From Lentisphaeria bacterium (GTDB lineage Bacteria; Verrucomicrobiota; Lentisphaeria; Oligosphaerales; Oligosphaeraceae): 11,916 bases of DNA. Below the pieces are notes generated by a model. The model worked only from the letters and a program-made list of their open reading frames with translations. It had not been told where the DNA came from and did no database searches. Location of the stretch: contig JAEDMH010000069.1 of the NCBI GenBank assembly GCA_016303095.1, positions 1 through 11,916 on the forward strand, given 5' to 3'. Below, one piece after another: positions 1-6,988 of the stretch (the first letter of the stretch is position 1; each line of letters begins with the position of its first letter). The position numbers and the translations under genes are program-made.

Positions 1-133
1 TTTCCTCTCCGTGCCCTCCGTGTTTCCTCTCCGTGCCCTCCGTGTTTCCTCTCCGTGGCTGACCTGTAAAATCTCCGTGTTCTCCCTGTTCTCCTCTCCG
101 TGGCTGACCTGTAAAATCTCCGTGTTCTCTCTG
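1..133. repeat. Tandem repeat array of CCGTG-type units
   Basis: Two perfect 22-bp copies lie at 1-22 and 23-44, and a third copy begins at 45 and continues to about 57. They are followed by a second, longer unit of period 45. Bases 48-84 and 93-129 are identical (37 bp), and the similarity continues to 88/133 with one mismatch. Both unit types share the core CTCTCCGTG. Read on the - strand, the array is a string of CACGGAG words, which resembles a widespread class of intergenic CACGGAG/CACAGAG repeats in bacterial genomes (remembered family, not searched). The array may extend left of the window. No coding function is visible. Confidence 0.85.
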
Positions 134-362
134 TGCCCCCCAGGGCATTGCCTGTCCTTTTTCCTGTGGAGCATAGGGGCGAAGTGTTTGGGGGTGGGTA
201 TATTGAGTTGTTTTCCTGTTCCTGGCGGGAAGGCGCCCCGTTTTTTCCTTGTGTGGGGTGTTTTTTGGGCTTTCCTTTTCCGTCGGGGATTCCCTGTCTT
301 TTTTCTCTCCTTGCTGAGGGGAGGGGCGGGGAGAACGTCAAACATCCATTGTCCTTTTTCTC
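134..362. other. Non-coding leader before the oxidoreductase gene
   Basis: No convincing gene lies here; the open frames are shadows without recognisable protein features. The stretch is T- and G-rich on the + strand, with several T5-T7 runs. A weak TATATT box at 199-204 has no good -35 partner. The promoter of the following gene should lie here or in the repeat array, but I cannot point to one. Confidence 0.5.
226..246 (+). terminator. Possible weak terminator or attenuator hairpin
   Basis: A short stem, CGGG (226-229) with CCCG (237-240) and a 7-nt loop, is followed at once by six T (241-246). This is the arrangement of an intrinsic terminator, but the stem is only 4 bp (5 with a G-U pair). 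It could end a transcript coming from left of the window or attenuate the operon leader. Low confidence. Confidence 0.25.
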
Positions 363-1415
363 ATGAAGAAGTTGCGTGTTGGCATCATTGGTTGTGGCCG
401 TATTTCCCGTTTTCACGGGATGCCTGCGTCAGCCCAGCCCAATGTGGATTTGTGTGCCGTCTGCGATTTGATTCCCGCCCATGCCGAGGCCATGGCCAAG
501 TTGTTTGCCGGGGACCGGAAGGCCTCTGCGGTGAAGTGCTACACGGACTACGTGGAGATGATTCGGAAGTCCAAGTTGGACGTGGTGCACATTTGTCTGC
601 CTCACTATCTCCATGCTCCCGTGGCTATTGAGGCCATGAAGCTGGGGTGCGATGTTCTCACGGAGAAGCCCATGGCCATCACCATGAAGCAGGCGGAGGA
701 GATGGTGAAGACCGCCAAGAAGACCAAGCGTCGTCTGGGGGTGATCTTCCAGAATCGGTACAATGCGGGCACCCAGTTGATTCGCCAGTGCCTGGATTCC
801 GGCCGTCTGGGCAAGGTGTTGGCCGCCAAATGCAACGTCACCTGGTATCGGGACAATTCCTACTATACCGAGAGTGATTGGAAGGGCACCTGGGAAAAGG
901 AGGGCGGCGGGGCCATCATCGACCAGGCCATCCACACCCTGGATCTCATGTGCTGGTTCTGCGGGTATGACATTGACACCGTGGACTGCAACATGGCCAA
1001 CCGGGCCCATCAGGGCGTCATCGAGGTGGAGGACTGCGCCGACGGTCTCATCACCTTCAAGAGTGGCATCCGGGCCTCCTTCTGGGCCATGAACTACTAC
1101 AACCATGACGCGGATGTGGAGATTGAGCTTTCCTGCGAGAAAGGGAAGGCGGTGATGAAAGCGGAAAGTGCGGTCATCACCCTGCGGGACGGGCGGACCT
1201 TCTCCGCCGCCCCCGATCCTTCCCAGACCTTCAACTTCGGCGGCGGTCCCTCCTACTGGGGCGCCAGCCATTACAAGGAAATCGCCGACTTCTACCAATG
1301 CCTGGCCGAGGGGAAAGAGCCTCCCATCACCGGGGAAGAAGTCCTGGCCACCGCCCACAAGATGGCCATGGCGGTCTATGAATCGGGACGCAACCACAAG
1401 GTGGTTCGCTACTAA
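363..1415 (+). CDS. Gfo/Idh/MocA family NAD(P)-dependent oxidoreductase
   Basis: The 350-residue protein has the usual length and layout of the family. An N-terminal Rossmann fold carries GIIGCGRIS at residues 8-15. The EKP motif at 101-103 has the family's conserved lysine (K102). The C-terminal substrate domain carries GGGAIIDQAIHTLDL from 181, with D187 and H191 at the expected catalytic positions. Such enzymes oxidise or reduce a hydroxyl of a sugar, inositol or sugar acid with a bound nicotinamide cofactor in the cytoplasm. The substrate cannot be read from sequence. The ATG at 363 is the only start that keeps the complete Rossmann motif. No Shine-Dalgarno is present; the start follows a pyrimidine run (352-362). 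The gene leads the + strand cluster, and a heparinase-like lyase further down supports a role in sugar catabolism. The first half uses more T-ending codons than the downstream genes. Confidence 0.93.
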   Translation: MKKLRVGIIGCGRISRFHGMPASAQPNVDLCAVCDLIPAHAEAMAKLFAGDRKASAVKCYTDYVEMIRKSKLDVVHICLPHYLHAPVAIEAMKLGCDVLTEKPMAITMKQAEEMVKTAKKTKRRLGVIFQNRYNAGTQLIRQCLDSGRLGKVLAAKCNVTWYRDNSYYTESDWKGTWEKEGGGAIIDQAIHTLDLMCWFCGYDIDTVDCNMANRAHQGVIEVEDCADGLITFKSGIRASFWAMNYYNHDADVEIELSCEKGKAVMKAESAVITLRDGRTFSAAPDPSQTFNFGGGPSYWGASHYKEIADFYQCLAEGKEPPITGEEVLATAHKMAMAVYESGRNHKVVRY

Positions 1416-1423
1416 ACGGCGCA

Positions 1424-1449
1424 AGCCGGTGCGGCTCGGTTTCTTGTTT
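1424..1449 (+). terminator. Small hairpin in the gap after the oxidoreductase
   Basis: AGCCG (1424-1428) pairs with CGGCT (1432-1436) around a 3-nt loop, followed by a T-rich stretch (1440-1449). A second 6-bp hairpin lies just upstream within the gene end (1392-1397 with 1401-1406). Together they could attenuate transcription between the oxidoreductase and the ABC gene. The T-run is interrupted, so termination would be weak. Confidence 0.25.
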
Positions 1450-1468
1450 CTGGCCTTCCCTCTTTCCC

Positions 1469-3307
1469 GTGGCCTCCCCTGCCCCCACCTCCGGCGCACC
1501 CCTCCTTTCCGACCTGAAACTCCTCCTGGGCCGGAGAGACAGGGTGCGTTTGGCGCTGTTCGGGGGCTTCCTTCTGGTGGGCGCCCTGTGGGAAGTCTTG
1601 GCCCTGGCCTCCGTCCCCCTCTTCCTCTCTCTCCTGCTGCCTGAGTCAACCCCCTCAGGTCTTTTCCAACGCTTCCTGGGGGTCTTGGGAGGCGGAGAGG
1701 GCTTCTTCCTTCTGGCCAAAGGGGCCGGATTCCTTCTGGCCGCCAATCTCCTTCGCACCCTGTGGGCCATCTGGGGCATGGCCCTTCAATATCGCTTCCA
1801 GGCCAATCGCCGCCGGGAACTCACCCGGCGCCTCCTGGCTGGGTATCTCCTGGCTCCCGCGGAGTTCTTCCGGGAACGCTCCTCCCCGGAATTCATGAAC
1901 CAAGTGGTGGTGGAGTGCGACAATGTGGTCCAGGGGATCCTCTCCCCCCTCGTGGAGTTCCTCCGGGGCGGCGCCAACACGATCTGCGTCCTTGCTCTCC
2001 TGCTCCTCTGGGCCCCCCTCATGACCCTGGCCGCCCTTCTCCTCCTGGGAAGCGCCTGCGCCCTCCTCATGACCCTCCGCAATCGCCGTCTCCGGCAATT
2101 CGCCCGCCAGGAGCAGGAGGGGCGTCAGGCCACCTTGGAGCGTTGCGCCCAGGCATTGTCCGGGCGGGTGGAGGCCATGGTGTACGGGCGTCGCCTCCAT
2201 TTTCTCCAGCGGGTTTGCCAGGCTGTGGAGGGGTTGGCGGGAGCCCAGGGAGGCAGCATGCTGCAGATTCGCTCCACCTGGCCTCTTCTGGAGCTGCTTT
2301 CCCTGGCGGCCCTTCTGGCGGTGTCCCTGGGGGGGCTGGCCCTTGCCCAGGGGGATCTTTCCCAGGTGGCGCCCCAGGTGGCGTTGCTGGCCATGGCCTT
2401 GGTGCGGCTGCGCAGCAACGCCGTCTACCTCATGCAGAGCGCCTTGGAATTTCGGCGCTTCCGCCCTGCCCTCCATAAGGTCTGCCAGGATCTGCGTCTT
2501 CCCGGGACAGGGGAGCCGAAGGGGGAGGAGCAGCTGGCCATCCAGGAGACCCTCCCCCCTCTCCCCTTTCAGGAGTCTCTTGTCTGGCGCCAGGTCTCCT
2601 TCACCTATCCCGGCAGCGCAGCGCCCGCCCTGGTGGTGGACCGCCTTTCCCTGGCCCCAGGAGATTCCCTGACCGTGGTGGGGCCCACGGGCTGCGGAAA
2701 AACCACCTTTCTCCAACTCCTGCTGGGCCTGCGCTTCCCTCAGGAAGGGGAAATCGCCGTGGATGGGCGCCCCCTGACCCCGGAAAACGCCCCCGCCTGG
2801 TGGCGGAATGTGGCCTATCTTCCCCAAAAGCCCTTCCTCATGGAGGGAACCCTGGCGGAGAATGTCACCCTGGGGCTCTCTCCCCAGGAGCGGGATGCGG
2901 CAGCCTTGGAAAAAGCCTTGTCCATGGCCCAGCTGCAGGAGCTGGTTCGTCGTCTGCCCCAGGGGGTGGACACTCCCTTGGATCCGGAGGGGCAAAGCCT
3001 CTCGGGGGGAGAAATCCAGCGCATTGCCCTGGCCCGGGCCCTCTATCGCCGTCCTAGGGTTCTGGTGTTGGACGAGGCCACCAATGCCCTGGATCCCCGC
3101 ACGGAACACGCCTTCGGCCTGGCCTTGGAGGAACTCCGAGGAAACACCACCTTGATCACCGTCACCCATGGCCTCCACGCCCTCCGGGAAGAGGACCAAA
3201 TTCTCTTCCTGGAGAAGGGGCGGGTGGTCGCCCAGGGTCCCCTCTCCTCCCTGAAACTCCACTGTCCCCCTTTCCAGAACTTCCTCACGGGTACCCAAGA
3301 TGCGTAA
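1469..3307 (+). CDS. ABC half-transporter of exporter fold (TMD-NBD fusion)
   Basis: The 612-residue protein joins an N-terminal membrane domain to a C-terminal ATPase, so it should act as a homodimer in the inner membrane. Hydrophobic segments are visible near 28-57, 82-104, 165-200 and 270-312. The ATPase has every motif: Walker A GPTGCGKTT (405-413), Q-loop at Q453, signature LSGGE (511-515), Walker B VLVLDE (531-536) and switch H567. The membrane part (FFRERSSPEFMNQV, about 133-146) resembles PglK-type flippases and lipid-A/peptide exporters more than importers, which have separate permeases. A flippase or exporter of a glycan or lipid-linked substrate is the best guess; the substrate is unknown. 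The start is GTG at 1469, directly after 15 unbroken pyrimidines; no ATG is suitable upstream. Its stop lies inside the next gene (8-nt overlap). Confidence 0.9.
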   Translation: MASPAPTSGAPLLSDLKLLLGRRDRVRLALFGGFLLVGALWEVLALASVPLFLSLLLPESTPSGLFQRFLGVLGGGEGFFLLAKGAGFLLAANLLRTLWAIWGMALQYRFQANRRRELTRRLLAGYLLAPAEFFRERSSPEFMNQVVVECDNVVQGILSPLVEFLRGGANTICVLALLLLWAPLMTLAALLLLGSACALLMTLRNRRLRQFARQEQEGRQATLERCAQALSGRVEAMVYGRRLHFLQRVCQAVEGLAGAQGGSMLQIRSTWPLLELLSLAALLAVSLGGLALAQGDLSQVAPQVALLAMALVRLRSNAVYLMQSALEFRRFRPALHKVCQDLRLPGTGEPKGEEQLAIQETLPPLPFQESLVWRQVSFTYPGSAAPALVVDRLSLAPGDSLTVVGPTGCGKTTFLQLLLGLRFPQEGEIAVDGRPLTPENAPAWWRNVAYLPQKPFLMEGTLAENVTLGLSPQERDAAALEKALSMAQLQELVRRLPQGVDTPLDPEGQSLSGGEIQRIALARALYRRPRVLVLDEATNALDPRTEHAFGLALEELRGNTTLITVTHGLHALREEDQILFLEKGRVVAQGPLSSLKLHCPPFQNFLTGTQDA

Positions 3308-4406
3308 AGAGATGCTTTCCCGTCTGGCCACAGCGCTCCTCTCCCTGTGCCTGGCTCTCCCTCTGGCTTTCCTGGGCCTCTCCTGCCATCCGAAAGCTCA
3401 GGAACCCCAGAGACATGCCGGTTCCCAGGAGGTACAAGCCCCCCGGAACTCCCCTCAGCCGCGAAGAACCCGCATTGTGGTTTCGCTGGTGCAGGACAAA
3501 AGCGAATGGTTCCTGCGGGCCGAGGAATGGGCTTTGGCCGCCCAGAAGGAGCTGGAGGAGAAAGACCCCTATCTCGACGTGGAGGTGGAGAGCGCCAAGG
3601 ATAACCAGGAACAGTACATGGCCATGCAAAAACTGCTCCTGGCCAAGGAGGCGGAAACCGCGGATGCCGTGGTGGTGCTCACCACGGGAAACCAGGCTCG
3701 CCTCCAGGAGCTGTGCGCCGAACTCTCCCGCCAAAAGGGCGTGATGGTGACCGCCGTGAGCAGCAACTTGGTCTATCCCCATAATCCCGATCTCCTGGTC
3801 TCCGGCGACAATGCCAGAATTGGCCTGGAAAGCGCCAAATCCATTGTGAATGCCCTGGGAGGAAACTCCTCCGCCACCGGGCGCATCCTGGCCATCACCG
3901 ATCTCCAAGATTCCGCTCTCCGGATCCGCCTGAAGAATTTCCAAGACCAAATCCGACTCTATCCCGGCTTGAGGCTGAAGGTGGTCAACTATCGGGAGGA
4001 GGCCGCCACCCCGAAAGAGGCCATGAAACGCATTCTGGAGCGGGAGGAAGCCTCCTTTGACGCCGTCTGGACGGGATGGGACGGGATTCTTATCCCGGTG
4101 TTCCAGGCCTGCCAGGAGAGCGGCGCCAAGGGGATCCAAATCTTCACCGGAGCCGGCGGATTCTCCCAGGTGGCGAAATGGATCGAGACTTCGGAATTTC
4201 CCCAGATTTTCGCCGACTACACCTATCCTCCCCAGATGCTCCAAGTGGCCATTTTGGCCACGGCCCGAAAGCTCCGCCGGCGCCAGCAAAAGAACAGCCG
4301 GCGGAATGCCCTCAAGAAGGCGCCGGAAATCATCATTCTCCCCACGGAGCTCATCACCTCGGAAAGCGTTCAACCTTCCCGCAGCCAAGGTTCCGAGACC
4401 TTCTAA
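3300..4406 (+). CDS. Periplasmic sugar-binding protein (Peripla_BP_4 / RbsB-like)
   Basis: The protein has 368 residues. An N-terminal signal (basic start, hydrophobic 9-28) ends at C29, a likely lipoprotein site, although the residue at -3 is G rather than the usual L. A proline- and charge-rich linker (30-57) leads to a type I periplasmic-binding fold from about 58: RIVVSLVQDKSEWF, an ADAVVVLTTGN segment, a hinge region and a C-terminal ILPTELITSESV ending typical of ribose-binding relatives. It should bind a sugar or related small ligand in the periplasm, either for uptake or for sensing. A basic run just before the end (ARKLRRRQQKNSRR) is unusual. The ATG at 3300 overlaps the ABC gene end by 8 nt, suggesting coupled translation. 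The pairing with an exporter-type ABC protein is unexpected, since these proteins usually serve importers whose permease and ATPase are absent here. Confidence 0.85.
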   Translation: MRKEMLSRLATALLSLCLALPLAFLGLSCHPKAQEPQRHAGSQEVQAPRNSPQPRRTRIVVSLVQDKSEWFLRAEEWALAAQKELEEKDPYLDVEVESAKDNQEQYMAMQKLLLAKEAETADAVVVLTTGNQARLQELCAELSRQKGVMVTAVSSNLVYPHNPDLLVSGDNARIGLESAKSIVNALGGNSSATGRILAITDLQDSALRIRLKNFQDQIRLYPGLRLKVVNYREEAATPKEAMKRILEREEASFDAVWTGWDGILIPVFQACQESGAKGIQIFTGAGGFSQVAKWIETSEFPQIFADYTYPPQMLQVAILATARKLRRRQQKNSRRNALKKAPEIIILPTELITSESVQPSRSQGSETF

Positions 4407-4411
4407 CGATC

Positions 4412-5209
4412 ATGCAAGAAGAAGAGACCCAAGCCCAGTTCCTCCGCCTCCGCCAAGTGGTTCGCCGTCTCCGCCAGCCCGGCGGCTGTCCCTGGGATCG
4501 GGCCCAGACCCACCAGTCGGTCAAGAAGAATCTGGTGGAGGAGACGGGGGAGTTTTTGGACGCCCTGGAGGAAGGAAACACCCAGGGCATGGTGGAGGAG
4601 TTGGGGGATGTGCTTCTCCAAGTGCTGTTCCACAGCCAGATTGGGGAGGAGGAGGGCACCTTTTCCCTGGAGGAAGTCTGCCGTCATGAGGCGGACAAGT
4701 TGATTCGCCGTCACACCCATGTCTTCGGGGAGACCCAAGCCGCCAACGACCAAGAGGCCCTGCGGAACTGGGAGCAGGCCAAGCGCACCGAAGACGGGGA
4801 GCAGGCCCGGCGCGTTTCCGCCCTGGACGGGGTTTCCCGCTCCATTCCCGGACTCTCCCGGGCCCAGAAGACGCTGATCAAAGCCAGGCGGGCGGGCTTT
4901 GACTGGCCCCAGCCTCAGCAAGCCCTCTCCAAGGTGGAGGAAGAGCTGGAGGAGGTGCGCCAGGCCCTGGAATCCCAGAATGCCGAGGCCATCCAGGAAG
5001 AGCTGGGGGATCTTCTCTTCGCCACGGTGAATCTCTGCCGCATCCACAAGGTGGAGGCGGAGGAAGCCCTCCATGGCGCGATCCGGAAATTCTTCCGGCG
5101 CTTCCAGGAGATGGAACGCCAATGCGCCGCCCAGGGACGCCCCCTGGAAAACAACTCCCCCCAGGAATGGATGGACCTGTGGAAGGAGGCGAAACGCAAA
5201 GGACTCTAG
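4412..5209 (+). CDS. mazG: MazG nucleoside triphosphate pyrophosphohydrolase
   Basis: The 265-residue protein matches the two-domain MazG length (E. coli about 263). It hydrolyses NTPs or dNTPs to the monophosphate and pyrophosphate, cleaning aberrant nucleotides from the pool and, in E. coli, lowering ppGpp-linked stress signals. The N-terminal domain begins with CPWDRAQTHQS and the metal-binding helices EETGEF and EELGDVLLQ. The C-terminal domain repeats the pattern with EEELEEV and EELGDLLFA, so both Mg-binding modules look intact. ATG 4412 is chosen: it lies 5 nt after the previous stop and gives the standard N-terminus. The same frame is open upstream but only overlaps the binding-protein gene. 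No Shine-Dalgarno; translation is probably coupled. The stop codon is TAG, which shows TAG is a genuine stop in this genome. Confidence 0.95.
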   Translation: MQEEETQAQFLRLRQVVRRLRQPGGCPWDRAQTHQSVKKNLVEETGEFLDALEEGNTQGMVEELGDVLLQVLFHSQIGEEEGTFSLEEVCRHEADKLIRRHTHVFGETQAANDQEALRNWEQAKRTEDGEQARRVSALDGVSRSIPGLSRAQKTLIKARRAGFDWPQPQQALSKVEEELEEVRQALESQNAEAIQEELGDLLFATVNLCRIHKVEAEEALHGAIRKFFRRFQEMERQCAAQGRPLENNSPQEWMDLWKEAKRKGL

Positions 5210-5210
5210 C

Positions 5211-5234
5211 TCCCCCCCTCCCCCCCTCCCCCCT
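5211..5234. promoter_or_regulatory. Triple C-tract (C7-T-C7-T-C6) upstream of the lyase start
   Basis: Two nt after the mazG stop there are three runs of 7, 7 and 6 C separated by single T. The - strand therefore has three long G-runs able to form a G-quadruplex, and the + strand could form an i-motif. Homopolymer runs of this kind also slip during replication. The tract ends 25 nt before the ATG at 5260, so it may affect transcription, mRNA access or expression switching of the lyase gene. The sequence is plain; the function is inference. Confidence 0.5.
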
Positions 5235-5259
5235 GTCTGCCTGATTGCTCTGCTGCCCC

Positions 5260-6987
5260 ATGTCTCCCCTGACCCTCGACTACCGTCCCCTCTTCCCCGA
5301 TGCCCTCTGGCGACGCCGTTCCCTCCTGGAACTCTATCCCTTCGACGGCGGCGGCGGATTCATCCACCGGGCCCTCCTGGGCACCATTGACGACCGGGAG
5401 ATCCGGCGGAAGTTCCTGGCGGGAGAGCTGGACTCTCTTCTCCAATTTCCCCACATGGACTTTGCCCGCTATGAGCATTGGCGGCATATCGAATTGGGAT
5501 GCTGGCTGAACCGCTGCTATCTGGTGGCCTGCCTGGCCCATGCCGCCTGGCTGGAGGAGGACCGCCCCCTGGCCCGCCTCCTGAAGGAGACCATGCTCCA
5601 CTTCCTCCGCACCTGCCCGCCCCCGGGAATGGGGGAGCCCGAAGCCCTGAAGAAGGATTGGGAACTGACCCAGTGGCGCATGGTTCACGACTACAACGAG
5701 AAGACCTATGAGGAATACAGCAAGGATGAGACGGTGCTGAACTACCGCTGGTATGACTTCCAGCCTGCCAGCCGCCTCCTCCATTTCCTCCACGCCTTCT
5801 ATTTCCTCAAGGATCTGGCGGAGTTCACGCCGGAGGAGCGCCAGGAGTTGACGGAGGGGCTCTTCCTTCACGGCCAGGTTCTCTTCCGCCAGGAGAGTTT
5901 CCTGCCCGACACCCAGGGCAATCACCAGGCCGTCCGCCAAATCGGCCTGCTCCACGCCGCCGCCGCCTTCTCCCAGGTGCCGGAAACCCGGGCCTGGCGG
6001 GAACTGGCCTTCCGCCGCATCGCCTGGCACGCCCTCCACGATTTCTTCCCCAACGGAGTCCTCTTCGAGAACTCTCCCTCCTACCATGCCTTCGAAACCT
6101 GGCACGGAAGAGACGCCCTGGCCCTGGCCCGCCATTTCGGATCCCCCTTGGATCCCCAGGCGGAGGAGCGCTTCCGCCAGGCCGCCCAGGTGCTGGCCGC
6201 CTACCGCCGCCCCGATGGCAAAACCCTGGTGATCAACGACGCCTATCCCCTCCTCCCCGATGGCCTCCTGGAATCCATGGACATCGATCCCCGGCAGCAG
6301 CCCCAGACCACTCTCCTGAATCCCGGGGGATTGGCCGTCTGGCGGGGAAAACGACTCTATGCCGCCTTGGATGTCTCCTCCTTCACCGGAAAGTTCTCCC
6401 ACTACCACGGGGGAAAGAACGCCCTCACCCTTTTCCTGGACCAAACCCCCATCCTGGACGACCCGGGGTGCTGCAATTACGACGATCCCCGGTTCCGAGC
6501 CTGCAAACAGGCCGATGTCCATGGCTCCCTCCTGGTGGAAGGCACCCCCGACGCCCACTCCTTCAGCGTCTATGGATGGGATTCCCATCCGGAATTCCAG
6601 CTGACGCCTTGGCAGGAGAACCGCTTCCAGGCCACCCTCACTTCCTCCACCCCGGAATGGAAGGGCGTCACTTGGCAACGCACCCTCACCGGAGGAGATG
6701 ACTCCCTCTTGCTGGAAGATCAAGTCCACGGACTGGCAGGACGACGCTGCGAGTTCCGCTTCACCGCCGCTCCCGGCGTGACCCTCCATCCCCAGGAAAA
6801 GGGATTCCTCCTGAAAGTCGGATCCTCGTCCCTGTCCATGGAATACCAAGGAACGCTCTCCCCGCAAATCCAGATCCGGGACGGAGAGAACTTCCAGACG
6901 GATCCCGCCCTGCCTGTCCAGCAATTGTGCCTGGCCTTCCCCTCCGCTGCGGATCTGTCCTTCCAGCTCCGCTTCTCCCTCTCCTGA
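5260..6987 (+). CDS. Heparinase II/III-like polysaccharide lyase
   Basis: The protein has 575 residues and the two-part build of heparinase II/III and PL15/PL17-type lyases: an alpha-helical toroid (about 1-330) followed by a beta-sandwich with a metal site (about 365-575). Visible active-site candidates are N221-H222, Y275-H276 (SPSYHAF), H381 and H383 (SHYH), D400/D401 (ILDDPG) and H421. They correspond to the catalytic Asn/His/Tyr and zinc-binding His/Asp/His of the family. Two positions differ from the common pattern: HxHxD reads HYHGG, and the usual HN(T) reads HG(S). No signal peptide is seen, so it should act in the cytoplasm on imported oligosaccharides (uronate-containing glycans are the family's substrates). 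ATG 5260 is preferred over the in-frame TTG at 5245 because the latter adds only five non-family residues. CoaBC follows after 1 nt. Confidence 0.85.
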   Translation: MSPLTLDYRPLFPDALWRRRSLLELYPFDGGGGFIHRALLGTIDDREIRRKFLAGELDSLLQFPHMDFARYEHWRHIELGCWLNRCYLVACLAHAAWLEEDRPLARLLKETMLHFLRTCPPPGMGEPEALKKDWELTQWRMVHDYNEKTYEEYSKDETVLNYRWYDFQPASRLLHFLHAFYFLKDLAEFTPEERQELTEGLFLHGQVLFRQESFLPDTQGNHQAVRQIGLLHAAAAFSQVPETRAWRELAFRRIAWHALHDFFPNGVLFENSPSYHAFETWHGRDALALARHFGSPLDPQAEERFRQAAQVLAAYRRPDGKTLVINDAYPLLPDGLLESMDIDPRQQPQTTLLNPGGLAVWRGKRLYAALDVSSFTGKFSHYHGGKNALTLFLDQTPILDDPGCCNYDDPRFRACKQADVHGSLLVEGTPDAHSFSVYGWDSHPEFQLTPWQENRFQATLTSSTPEWKGVTWQRTLTGGDDSLLLEDQVHGLAGRRCEFRFTAAPGVTLHPQEKGFLLKVGSSSLSMEYQGTLSPQIQIRDGENFQTDPALPVQQLCLAFPSAADLSFQLRFSLS

Positions 6988-6988
6988 C

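Noticed and set aside
1..133. CRISPR array
   Set aside because: The repeats are contiguous or have related, not unique, spacers. There are no cas genes and the units share one simple core word.
4076..4411. N-terminal extension of MazG
   Set aside because: It overlaps the binding-protein gene in another frame and adds over 100 residues not found in MazG; ATG 4412 gives the family length.
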